64,000 nt of DNA from Stenocarpella maydis (taxonomy: Eukaryota; Ascomycota; Sordariomycetes; Diaporthales; Diaporthaceae). Within the stretch, counting starts at the first letter, position 1; every line of letters starts with the position of its first letter. The DNA lies in the NCBI GenBank assembly GCA_002270565.1, contig NQMI01000012.1:473119-537118 (forward strand), written 5' to 3'. The notes beneath the pieces were generated by a model. It worked only from the letters and a program-made list of their open reading frames with translations, ran no database searches and was not told where the DNA came from. Below, one piece after another: positions 1 through 9,678 of the stretch. Position numbers and translations under genes: made by a program.

Positions 1-1375
1 AACACTCTCTTGTCCCAAGCTTGGTAGATCGCAGGGCCCGAATAGCGGTATTCAAGAAGGGCGAACTTCAAATAATGGAAATAGTGAGGGGATAGCTCGA
101 CTTGAGGAGACAGCACCAGGACGTGGGAGAGGGCTGCATTCAAAGGCCAAAAGCCCTCGAGAAACCGTACCGAGCTCTCCTCTTCTGTGTTCCCGCGCCG
201 CGATATACGATGCCTGAGGGTCACCTGGTTTGGAATTGCCGGGTTAGAAGCTCTACGAGGTGGCCAGTGGAAGGTCTGGAGGTACTGGGCGGTTGGCGGG
301 TCGATCTCCTCCGGAAGTTCGATAGTCAGATGGGGTACAGCACTCGCGGTGTAGTCAGCCTCTCGTAAGGACTTGAGCAGTCTTATCAAACTCCCTGACG
401 CTCCTGCATGCGCATGAACTAGAATATCCACGCTGAACCGATTCCAATGTGATAGAGATTGCGCATCTAGTTTCGAGATCCAAGAGAGGCGGTCCACCGC
501 GTGCCCAGGGAGCGCCACAATGGCTTGGCCAATCTCCATCTTGCTGGCTTGCTTCTGTAATGACCTGAGGAGTAGGGGTTCTTCGGCCTCAGAAGAATCG
601 ACAAGTATTGCTTGGGGGTGCATATAATTGTTGATATGGTAGAGCGCTCGTTCGACTGATTTTGCAAATCTCTCGTCGGAAGATGTGCTGGGGAATTGGA
701 CGCGCGCATCTGCGGTTGGTCAAAAACCATGTCACATTTTTCGGGGGCATTCTGGTAGCTCCTACCATGAAATATGACATCGCAGCCCTTTCCGATACCA
801 TTCACAGCCCGCAGCTCCTCAATTTTAATATCATTCCTGCTCAGTAGCGCGAAGTGGACATAGGCTTTCAACTCCCTGCTCATCTTGCAGGCCAGTGGAA
901 GGAGTGAGCTGGCGCTCCTCAAGCTTGCCGCGGCAAACAAGACATTCTTGTTGAGCGGTGAGCTGCCGTGGGTGATGCTTATCGCGGTTAAAGTCTCTGC
1001 GAGCTCCATGAACCTGACTGGGCCGTCATAGTGCCGGCTGGGAGGCCCCGTCTCGTTCTCATACTCGTCTGCCGTGTCGATTGCGCTGGGGGCCTGGGGC
1101 TTCAGGGCGGCAGGCGCGGGTGGTTCCTTTGCGATGGGATAGACAGGACGGCCGGTTCTTCTGGGCCCCAGGTCGGTGGGTATGTTGTGGATGAAGAGGT
1201 AGGCGGCAACAACAAATAAGGCCAGCAGGCCTAGGCGTTTGAGCGTCTTCCGGGGACTTACACGGGGCGCGGATTTCCAGCCGAGCGACAAGTTCCTCTT
1301 CCTGCCGCGCCTGACGTACAAGTCGTCGTCCTTTTTGTGGACCCCAAGCTCTGGGTCGACGGTGGCTGCTGGCAT
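1..1375 (-). CDS. GT2-like glycosyltransferase, type II membrane protein (C-terminus off window)
   Basis: Two exons are visible, complement(<1..709, 766..1375), with the ATG at 1375. The 56-nt intron 710..765 runs from GTAGGA to CCGCAG; splicing it out gives the junction VIFHDARVQF, which restores the D-A-R element expected in this fungal GT2-like family, whereas reading through gives a dead frame. The first ~45 residues are basic and cytosolic, followed by one hydrophobic anchor (about residues 46-64, GLLALFVVAAYLFI), then a lumenal stem and domain. This suggests a Golgi or ER type II protein. Later segments such as ALYHINNYMHPQAILVD and SVDILVHAHAGASGSLIRL fit fungal proteins annotated as glycosyltransferase 2. 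The frame stays open to base 1, so roughly half the protein is missing. Family recognition is from memory of sequence patterns; substrate unknown. Confidence 0.72.
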
Positions 1376-2172
1376 TGCCCCAGCCGCTCCACGAGCACGG
1401 AATGCGACTGGGTGTGCGTGAGCCTGGGAGTGTACGACCGTGTCTTGTCGTGGAATGCAGAATGTGACTTCACGTCATGTCTGTCTGGACTGGTCAGGAG
1501 GCGGGCTGTTGATGGACGTTTACGCGGCCGAGTCGTTCGGGTCGCAGGACCGAGGCAGGGAGAGCAAGAGGAGGCATCAATGACCAGCACAGACCGAGTT
1601 CGCAGAAGCCAAGCTTGGAAGAAGCCAGGTGCACGGCTTAATACCCCCAGGCGTCCGAAGGTTATGGAGATTTAGATTGGAACCACGTTGCCACTCGGAG
1701 CGGGAGATGGGATGAATTGGGAAGGGGGGGCAGCTACTATGTATATTCCGGTCGAGATGATTTCGAGGGCCAGGCCAGCCCGGCTCAAAGACAGCCCGTC
1801 CCTGCTCCATTGGCAGCCTGGCCGATGCCGATTAGCCGCCTGCCCCAGCCCCACAGGACCCTGCTCGCCTTTGCACCTCGGAACCCTGTAAGTCCACTGC
1901 AGATCAGTCCCAGTGTGGGGTTCAGCAGAAGAGCTTGCCTTGACAGCCTGACAGCCCAAGCGAATATGGTGAAATCTCCAATCGGATTCAGAACGCCAAT
2001 GTCGAGAAAATTTGGAGCTTGACCAAACCAAGAGAAAGAAACAAAAAAAACCCCCCCCCCAAAAAAAAACAAAAAAACTTTATGGATTAAAAGCCACCAC
2101 ACTTCCTACCCGGCACACCTTGTGTGTTCATTTATCTCCTGTGAAGAAGAGGATAAAACAACACAGTCCAAC
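1376..2172. other. Divergent intergenic region between the glycosyltransferase and syo1
   Basis: No convincing gene is seen. The stretch serves as 5' region for both flanking genes. A compact A/C homopolymer block (about 2041-2076: A8, C11, A9 runs) lies ~100 bp before the Syo1 start. Open frames here are short and without family features. Confidence 0.5.
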
Positions 2173-4245
2173 ATGGGCAAATCACGGAGAAACAGGGCTC
2201 ATGCCCATCGCGCAGACCCCATATCCGCAGCCATAAAGCCGGTCAAGGCTCCAACCGACCCAGAACTTGCTGCGCTCAGAGAGAAGAGAATCCTTCCCGT
2301 CATAAAGGACCTGCGAAGCGTTGACCCCAGCGCTCGGTCAGCAGCAGCCGCCGCCGTCGCCAACATTGTCCAGGATCCAAAGTGCCGCAAGCTTCTCCTC
2401 CGGGAGCAGATCGTCCCAATCGTACTCACCGAGACCCTGACCGATGCAAGCCTCGACAGCAGGGCTGCTGGCTGGGAGATCCTGCGTGTAATTGCCTCCG
2501 AGGAAGAGAGCGATTTCTGCGTTCACCTGTTCCGGCTCGATGCACTGTCTGCCATGGAGCATGCTGCCAAGAATGTTAGTATCCCACTTACTCGGAGACC
2601 TCTTTTGCCTTGGCTGTTATCTGACTATTTCCAGGTGGTTCAGACAGTCGGAGACTCATCTTTCGCCAAGACGCCCAAGGCCCAGCAGCAGGTCATGTGG
2701 AATATCACCACAGCCCTCATTGCCTTGATCAATGCCCTGGCGACTGCACGGGATGAGATTCTAGATGCCATAGCCTCTAACCGTCAGATCCTCCCCTTTC
2801 TGTGCTTCATTGTCACCCACGCGTCCACTCCATACGAGACCTCCACCGAAGTCCTCAGCTGTCTGATGTCGCTCTCCGAGGACAATCTCAAAGTATCGCA
2901 GCTCGTGCTCGCCGATCCATCAAGTTGTTTCAGGGCCCTAACAAAGTTCAAACAAGGCACTGACATCAAGTCAATGTACTCATGTGGTGTTCTTCACAAC
3001 ATCTACTCGTCGCTCGAGTGGCATGATGGAAGCCCAGGCCAGGATGGCGCCACAGATGCACAGCTTGTCCCGAGCTTATCTCATGTTCTGGAGCGGACGA
3101 GACAAGACCCCAAGACGAATCAAATCGGCGGGACTTCTCCCGAGGCTGTCTTACTCGCACTGGAAATCCTGGCCTCTATCGCCACGGATTTGCAGGGGAC
3201 TGTGGCGAAGGGTAACAAGGACAAGGAAGAGTGGAACGGGATCGAGGACGACGAGGCAATGGAAGAAGACGGTGACGACGAAGCAAAGCAACAAGGAGAC
3301 TCCGCAGATCCCATGGAAGCTGACGGAGCCGAGGGCGAAGAAGACGACGAGATGGCTGAGGACGCCATGGAGGCAGACCTGGATCTCGTTACGGGAGGGG
3401 ATAACAATGCCGAGGACGACGCTGGGGTCGACGACTTACCGACGCTCAAGGAGTTCATGACAAAAGCGGTACCACAAATCATCCGCATGGCCAACCTGGC
3501 ACCTGCATCCGACGAGGCCGTGGCGATTCAGAGTGAGGCATTCTCGGCGCTGAACAACATATCTTGGACGCTGTCTTGTTTCGACTACTCGGAGGCTGGC
3601 AATGCCGGTATTCTGAAGGCCTGGACGCCGGCAGCCAAGCGGGTGTGGTCCAATGTCATTGCCCCCGTCCTCGCGACCGACACAGCGGATATCTCCCTGG
3701 CTTCCCTCGTCACAAGCATCGCATGGGCCATCTCGCGCACTCTGCAAGGCTCGACGCCTCTCGTTGGCGACGAGCAGCGTAAGTTCATCGCTCTCTACAA
3801 AGCCTCCAAGGGCTTGCCCGCGAAACCCGAGGACCAAGCCAGCCAAGAAGAAGCCGACCCGTTCCAAGCCCTCGGAGTCAAGTGTGTCGGCGTCCTGGGC
3901 CAGCTGGCCCAGGATCCCGCACCAATCAGCCTTAACCGCGAGGTCGGCATCTTCTTGATCACCATCCTCAACGGGCTGCCTGACACGCCAGCGGCGGACG
4001 CGGTCGAGGCGCTGAATCAAGTCATGGATATCTACGGAGACGAGACCCACGCATGTGACAAGGAAGTTTTCTGGAAGGACAGCTTCTTGAAGCACCTCGA
4101 GGAGATCCTCCCTAAGGCCAAGGCTGTGGCAAAGATGATTGACAAGAGGGGCGCAACGGCCGAGCTGAGATTCCGGGCCGATGAGGCGGTTCTCAACCTG
4201 GGCCGCTTCATCCAGTATAAGAAGAAAAACCCGCCGAAACCTTGA
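2173..4245 (+). CDS. syo1: Symportin Syo1 (HEAT/ARM repeat, 5S RNP import chaperone)
   Basis: The protein starts MGKSRRNRAHAHRAD, the typical basic Syo1 N-terminus; the open frame extends 17 codons further upstream but the ATG at 2173 is preferred. ARM/HEAT helical repeats fill the protein, broken by a long Asp/Glu-rich loop at about residues 332-402 (positions ~3229-3440), a hallmark of the family. Syo1 binds Rpl5 and Rpl11 together and the karyopherin Kap104, carrying both ribosomal proteins into the nucleus for 5S RNP assembly. Best model: join(2173..2574, 2635..4245), 670 aa. The 60-nt segment 2575..2634 has a full set of intron signals but is a multiple of three without stops. It lies next to the J protein and Dbp10. 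Family assignment is strong; binding partners are inferred from known orthologues. Confidence 0.88.
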   Translation: MGKSRRNRAHAHRADPISAAIKPVKAPTDPELAALREKRILPVIKDLRSVDPSARSAAAAAVANIVQDPKCRKLLLREQIVPIVLTETLTDASLDSRAAGWEILRVIASEEESDFCVHLFRLDALSAMEHAAKNVSIPLTRRPLLPWLLSDYFQVVQTVGDSSFAKTPKAQQQVMWNITTALIALINALATARDEILDAIASNRQILPFLCFIVTHASTPYETSTEVLSCLMSLSEDNLKVSQLVLADPSSCFRALTKFKQGTDIKSMYSCGVLHNIYSSLEWHDGSPGQDGATDAQLVPSLSHVLERTRQDPKTNQIGGTSPEAVLLALEILASIATDLQGTVAKGNKDKEEWNGIEDDEAMEEDGDDEAKQQGDSADPMEADGAEGEEDDEMAEDAMEADLDLVTGGDNNAEDDAGVDDLPTLKEFMTKAVPQIIRMANLAPASDEAVAIQSEAFSALNNISWTLSCFDYSEAGNAGILKAWTPAAKRVWSNVIAPVLATDTADISLASLVTSIAWAISRTLQGSTPLVGDEQRKFIALYKASKGLPAKPEDQASQEEADPFQALGVKCVGVLGQLAQDPAPISLNREVGIFLITILNGLPDTPAADAVEALNQVMDIYGDETHACDKEVFWKDSFLKHLEEILPKAKAVAKMIDKRGATAELRFRADEAVLNLGRFIQYKKKNPPKP
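2575..2634 (+). other. Stopless 3n intron in syo1
   Basis: The segment begins GTTAGT, carries CTGAC 10 nt before the terminal CCAG, is 60 nt long and has no stop in frame. If retained it would insert 20 proline- and leucine-rich residues between AAKN and VVQTVG, unlike the flanking helical repeats. Splicing is therefore the likely reading, though retention would still give a full-length protein. Confidence 0.75.
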
Positions 4246-4678
4246 CAGGAGAGAAGGTATCATTCACGGTGGAGAAATCGCACGCGGGGGCACGGTTCAG
4301 GACGATCCTGCTGATCACTCACCTGCGTTCCCGGGCAGTATGGGGGCTCGGGTGGTAGCCCAGGAGGCGAACTATCCCATCGTTGGTCAGCAAGACGCAA
4401 GCGGTGCCTATCTAGGCACTGAGGACGGATCGTGCAAACCTCGGTTGAAACGATGTGATTCATGAGTAAGTAGCAAAAAGATAAGACAATCCCTGGCAGA
4501 ATACCAGCATCTGGCTGTGTCGCAATCCGCAAGACCGGAGTTTGTCTCTCTCAAAGAAAAAAGAGGAAGCGTCGTTAAAGAAAGGAACCGAATCTGTATC
4601 TGTGCCTGTCATGATGGAAGCCACGCCGTGTCCTGTAAGCAATACACCGCTATGCCACATAGAGCGTCATGAGACCGT
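4246..4678. other. Convergent 3' intergenic region syo1 / J protein
   Basis: This 433-bp stretch lies between two convergent stop codons. It should hold both 3' UTRs and polyadenylation sites. No coding signal, RNA gene or repeat is seen. Confidence 0.5.
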
Positions 4679-5419
4679 TTACCCGATTGGCTTCATCTTC
4701 TTCTTCTTCTTCTTGGACGGTTCGCCGGCACCACCCGTCTTGCCCCTCTGGAACTGCCTCCACGAGTCGATGCGCACCTCCCTGGTGGCCTCCCAGTCCT
4801 GCTCGTGCTGCCTCTTGCGCTTGCGCTCGTCCAGCTCCTCGTCCTCGCGGCGCTGCTGCCGGCCCTCTTCCTGCATCTGGCCCTTCATCTGGCGCCGCCG
4901 CCGCTGCTCGTTGTCGATGAGCACCCGCACCGTCTTCTCGGCCCACTTGCGGTGGAACTCGGCGTCCGGCTCCTTCACCTCCGGCGAGTCCACCGTCCAC
5001 TTGTTCTCACGGATCAGCAGCATGCGCGCGTCCGCGATCGCCTCGTCCAGCTGCGCGCGGTGCTTCTCGTCCATGAGTTCCGTCTGGGCCTTCTTGAGCC
5101 GGTCGAAGGCGTCCGGGGCCCGCGGGTTCTTGGTCTTGTCCGGGTGGATGAGCAGTGATTTCTTGCGGTACGTGTTCTTGATGTCCGACTCTGGCACGCC
5201 GGGCTTGAGATCTAGCACTGCATACGCGTCGAGCCGGAAGGCTTTGAGGATGCGATCAATTTCGGCATCCTGTAGGGGTGGGAAGAGTTGGATGTTAGCC
5301 GGTCTGCCTGCGACGTCTAAGATCTCGAGGTGACTTGCCTTCTCCCACTCCTTGCCCTCGGCGTCGAGGATGTCCAAGGCATCTCTGTCATCAACAGGCT
5401 GTTCATCTGTGGATGCCAT
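4679..5419 (-). CDS. spf31: J-domain protein, Spf31/DNAJC8 type
   Basis: The reconstructed CDS complement(4679..5269, 5339..5419) encodes 223 aa. It has a short acidic N-terminus, a J domain (about residues 35-100) with the HPD motif in SLLIHPDKTKNP that stimulates Hsp70 ATPase, then a long charged, probably coiled-coil region rich in E, K, R and Q, ending in a lysine tail (KKKKKKMKPIG) that may be a nuclear signal. This layout matches fungal Spf31 and human DNAJC8, which co-purify with spliceosomes. The 69-nt intron uses a GC donor: the exon joint reads EWEKDAEIDRILKAFRLDAY, the form I expect for the family. Divergently arranged with dbp10, sharing a 365-bp upstream region. Confidence 0.85.
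   Translation of the reverse strand: MASTDEQPVDDRDALDILDAEGKEWEKASHLEILDVAGRPANIQLFPPLQDAEIDRILKAFRLDAYAVLDLKPGVPESDIKNTYRKKSLLIHPDKTKNPRAPDAFDRLKKAQTELMDEKHRAQLDEAIADARMLLIRENKWTVDSPEVKEPDAEFHRKWAEKTVRVLIDNEQRRRRQMKGQMQEEGRQQRREDEELDERKRKRQHEQDWEATREVRIDSWRQFQRGKTGGAGEPSKKKKKKMKPIG
5270..5338 (-). other. GC-AG intron, stopless and 3n, in the J-protein gene
   Basis: On the minus strand the donor reads AAG|GCAAGTC, the optimal context for the rare GC donor class; GCTAACATCC and TACAG follow. Length 69 nt, no in-frame stop. If it were translated, 23 odd residues would sit between EWEK and DAEIDR. Confidence 0.8.
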
Positions 5420-5784
5420 CTTGGCTTCTAGCTTTTGAGCTTCTTACCGGGTTAGATTGGTCAGGGGGGAAGACTGGCGCAAGTCAAGCTGAAGCCATCT
5501 TGAGATGTGGTTGTCGAGTGCCACAGCCAGCAGGGGTCTGCTGCAGGAAGCGGCAACGCCTAGTTTGGCTAGTTGCAGTAAGTACCCTGGTACCTTGAAG
5601 TGGGTAAGCCCCACCACCGCACTATACATATGTACCTAGGTAGTGTCGACTGCTAAGACTGCCAGAGTCTTTATCGATAAACTCATGCCTTGCCAAAATT
5701 TCGAGGATTCTTGACATTAGGAAGAACTCCCGTGTACTATGTAATAACAACCTTTCTGACCTATTCTCCCTATCACTCCCCAGT
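5420..5784. promoter_or_regulatory. Bidirectional promoter region, J protein / dbp10
   Basis: This is the only 5' sequence available to two divergent housekeeping genes (starts at 5419 minus and 5785 plus). No canonical TATA box or binding site could be assigned with confidence. The role is inferred from gene arrangement alone. Confidence 0.5.
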
Positions 5785-8581
5785 ATGCCTCGCACCGCAT
5801 CGCCGGCGCCTTCAGATGGCGAGGTCGACATCTTTGACTCGCTGTACACTGACGAGGTAAACCAAAAGCCGCAGGCGCCTGCGAACGCAAACTTCGATTT
5901 CCTCGACGATGCGAACGAAGACGACGGCGACGAGGCTTTCATCGCCCTCAAGCAGGCGGCCTCATATCGTAAAGCTGCAAACCAGACCAAAGGCATCGGC
6001 CAGAAAGGAGGCGGTTTCCAGTCAATGGGTACGAACAGCTTGCGCGCGAGATGTGGTGGCTGGTCGAGCCCTACTGACATGAAGCAGGATTGAATGCAAA
6101 GCTTCTCTCGGCTATCCTCCGCAAAGGTTTCAAGCAGGCGACTCCGATTCAGCGCAAGGCGATCCCGCTTATACTTCAACGAAGAGACGTGGTGGGCATG
6201 GCAAGGACAGGATCCGGCAAGACGGCGGCTTTCGTGATACCCATGGTCGAGAGGTTGAAGGCGCACAGTGCTCAGGTGGGCGCACGAGCCCTGATCATGT
6301 CCCCGTCTCGAGAACTTGCGCTACAGACACTCAAGGTGGTGAAGGAGTTTGCAAAAGGCACGGATCTGAAGTGTGTCTTGCTTGTGGGCGGTGACAGCCT
6401 GGAGGACCAATTCGCCTCCATGACGACCAACCCGGACATCATAATCGCAACGCCCGGCCGATTCCTGCATCTCAAGGTGGAGATGTCCCTGAATCTGTCC
6501 TCGATCAAGTATGTCGTCTTCGACGAGGCGGATCGATTGTTCGAGATGGGTTTCGGAACACAGCTCGCAGAGATTCTGCATGCTCTGCCACCTTCAAGGC
6601 AGACACTGCTATTCTCCGCAACGCTCCCTGCGTCTCTTGTTGAATTCGCCCGCGCTGGCCTGCAAGATCCGAGCTTGGTGAGACTGGACGCGGAAACTAA
6701 GATTTCACCAAGGCTGGAAAGCGCATTCTTCTCTGTAAAGGCCGCAGAGAAGGAGGCTGCCTTGCTTCACATTCTACACGACGTTATCAAGGTTCCGACT
6801 GGTGAACCGGAGGGTCCTCCACAAGACTCGGACCGAACTTCAAAGAAGAGGAAGCGTGGCCAGGATGAGTCCACGCAGGATAAGCCGACGGAACACTCGA
6901 CGATCGTTTTTGTGGCTACCAAGCATCATGTCGAGTACGTGGCCGCACTTTTGCGCGAGCAGGGATTCGCAGTGTCGTACGTATATGGATCGTTAGATCA
7001 AACTGCGCGAAAAATCCACGTCGACAATTTCCGCCGAGGGAAGACAAACATACTCGTGGTTACGGACGTTGCGGCGCGTGGCGTCGATATCCCAGTGTTG
7101 GCAAATGTCATCAACTACGACTTCCCTCCTCAGCCCAAGGTTTTTGTTCATCGGGTTGGGCGAACTGCTCGAGCGGACAAGGAGGGTTGGAGTTACAGCA
7201 TCATGCAAGACTCGGATGCCCCCTACTTGATTGACCTGCAATTGTTCCTGGGAAGGAAGCTGATCCTGGGCCGAGAGGGTGGTAATTCGCCATCATACAA
7301 GACAGATATGGTGGTTGGCGCTCTGCAGCGTGCAGAGATAGAGACGCAAGTCGAGTGGCTGAACAAGCTCCTGAAACAAAACGAGGACATCAAAGCACTG
7401 CGGAGCGTTGCGGCCAAAGCAGAGAAGCTCTACATGAGGACGAGGAATCCGGCATCAAGTCAGAGCGCAAAGAGAGCAAAAGAGGCTGTGGTGTCGAATG
7501 GGTGGAACCAACTGCACCCACTGTTTGGGGAGGTCGACGATGAGATGGAGAACGCTCGCAATGCTATGCTGGCCAGGATCAGTAAATGGACTCCAAAAGA
7601 GACGATTTTTGAGATCAATATGGGCAAGAAGACCGCTACTAATCCAGGAGCAGAAGTCATGCGGAAGCTCCGGGCAACCATTGTGCCCAAGAACCGAGTA
7701 GAGAAGAAGAATGACGACGCGGAGGCGACAACCGAGGAGGCTTACATGGCCCATGTGCCAGCAGGCGGGGCCGAAGGAGACAGCGATGAGAGTGACGAAT
7801 CGGAAGATGGCGACGACTCTGTATCTGAAGGCAGTGAGGAAGAGGACGCCTTCAATCATGATGTGGTTTACCCCACTGACGAGAAGACCGCAACCAACAA
7901 TAAGAAGAGATCCTACAAGGACTCCGAATTCTTCATGTCTTACACGCCACGCACAATCAATGCAAACGAAGAAAAGGGCTACAGCGTCAACAACGGCGGG
8001 GCATCCTTTGTACAGGCTGCGCGTGATGTGACAATGGACCTGAACAACGATGAGGGGGCCAAATCGTTCGGCGAGCCAGCCAGGGCCAAGATGCGCTGGG
8101 ACAAGAAGCAAAGCAAGTACGTGTCGACGGCCAACGACGCGGACGGGTCCAAGGGCGCCAAGACGCGCATGATCCGCGGCGAGTCGGGCGTCAAGATCGC
8201 CGCGTCGTTCCAGTCGGGCCGCTTCGACCGCTGGCGCCGTGAGCACCGCCTGGGCCGGCTGCCCGGCGTGGGCGAGATGGAGAAGAGCGGGCTGGCGCGG
8301 CTGGCGCACGACGCCGCGCCCGGCAGCGCGACGGTCCCGGCGGCCGCCACTTCAAGCACAAGCAGGAGAAGGCGCCCAAGGAGGCGGACAAGTACCGCGA
8401 CGACTACCTCGAGCGCAAGAAGAGGGTCGCCGAGGCCAAGGAGAAGAGGATCGGCAAGTTCAAGGACGGCGCGGGCAGCAGGCGCGAGATCAAGAGCAAG
8501 GACGACATCAAGAAGGCGCGCAGGATCGAGGCGCTCAAGAAGGCCAAGAACGCCCGGCCGTCGAGGGGCGGCAAGAGGTAG
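5785..8581 (+). CDS. dbp10: DEAD-box RNA helicase Dbp10 (60S biogenesis), one frameshift
   Basis: Exon 1 (5785..6028) and exon 2 (6088..8581) are joined over a 59-nt intron (GTACGA...CTACTGACATGAAGCAG), giving [20 protein letters not shown]. Helicase motifs appear in order: Q-motif region, [11 protein letters not shown] (motif I), PSRELALQ (Ia), TPGRFLH (Ib), [12 protein letters not shown] (DEAD, ~residue 225), LFSATLP (III), and [13 protein letters not shown] (VI). A KR-rich insertion separates motifs before [14 protein letters not shown]. The C-terminal part has an acidic segment and the DBP10CT-type region with [18 protein letters not shown]. Near 8311-8341 the frame shifts: upstream reads ...[10 protein letters not shown], downstream [20 protein letters not shown] in another frame, ending at TAG 8579-8581. 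One missing base explains it (912 aa restored). Probably a sequencing or assembly deletion in a G/C-rich run. Orthologues act in the nucleolus in early 60S assembly. Confidence 0.87.
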
Positions 8582-9255
8582 TAGGGGGCGGGCGGGTGCT
8601 GCTGATGTTGGGGGGTTATGGCCGCAGCGTGAATCAAATCGTTCCTCGTCTCGTCAATGTTCTCTGTACTGCGTGCGACACAATCTTCTTTTGGTAGATT
8701 CCCCGGCCCATCTAGGGTTTCAAAGAAAATCAAATCAAGTCAGACAAGGAGCAATGCTGGAGCACGGTTCTCTTGAAACATAGTAGCACATACAACCTTT
8801 ACTTGAAAATAAATAAATACACAGACAACAGCCCTCACAGCCACCTCCTATACTTCTGGCTTTACTGGCACATTTGGCTCCCAACACAAGGGATAGATAG
8901 ACTTGTGCTGCTTACCTGCTGCTTGCTGGGTTATTACGAAGTAGCAGAGGCTCTATATTTACACTGGGAAAGCTCGGTTTAGCGATTAGTTTGGAGGATT
9001 TCTTGTTTTGGTTTTTTTATGGTTTTTTTTCCCTTCCTCTTTTGGCCAACGGATATTAAGGCTTTCTCAGCCCCCAAGCCTTCCCATTGTGCACCATATC
9101 CCTTCTGGTGCCTATCCTATCTGGCATATCCCTCAACAATACGTCCTCGCCCCTATCAGCGTCCTGAAAACCAAATTCGGCCATGGAGCCTTATACTCGT
9201 CCACCTTGTAGAAGAATCAAACCAAAAATTGTATGTATGAAGCAACCAAAAATTG

Positions 9256-9300
<45 letters not shown>

Positions 9301-9678
9301 CCAACCGCTGAGTGAACAGTGAGAAGTGGAATGTCATGGGTACAAAGAGCTCACCGAGCCCTTATACCCCAAAGTATAAGGTCGAAGAGAACGTAGTGTC
9401 GTGAAGATGGGAAAGGATAATTGCTGCCCTCCAACGCCTGGTATATGGTCGTTCATTGCGATTGCTCTCAACTGTCGCGCTCCGCCGTCAGTGGTATAGA
9501 CTTCGCTTCCGAAACGTGCCGCAATTTCTTCAAGTCTGGTTTTTTTAGGCAATCAGATGTGTAGAGCCGGGTGCTGAGCGCATTATTGTATACAATTTAT
9601 ATCGACACAAGTACAAGTTTTTCGATTTTGCATGCGTGCCGCCGCGGTTTGGCACGCATGGCGTCCTCGAGGGGACAT
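8582..9678. other. Convergent intergenic region dbp10 / vcx1
   Basis: About 1.1 kb of 3' flanks. It contains an A44 tract (9256-9299) and no recognisable gene; a 72-codon minus-strand frame at 9334-9552 has no family resemblance that I can see. Confidence 0.5.
9256..9299 (+). repeat. Poly(A) tract, 44 nt
   Basis: Uninterrupted A run in the convergent 3' region of dbp10 and vcx1. No flanking target-site duplication or retroposon body could be seen, so it is called a simple repeat rather than a retrocopy tail. Confidence 0.85.

Noticed and set aside
9256..9299. A44 as a retroposon tail
   Set aside because: No target-site duplication or 5' truncated element body found next to it.
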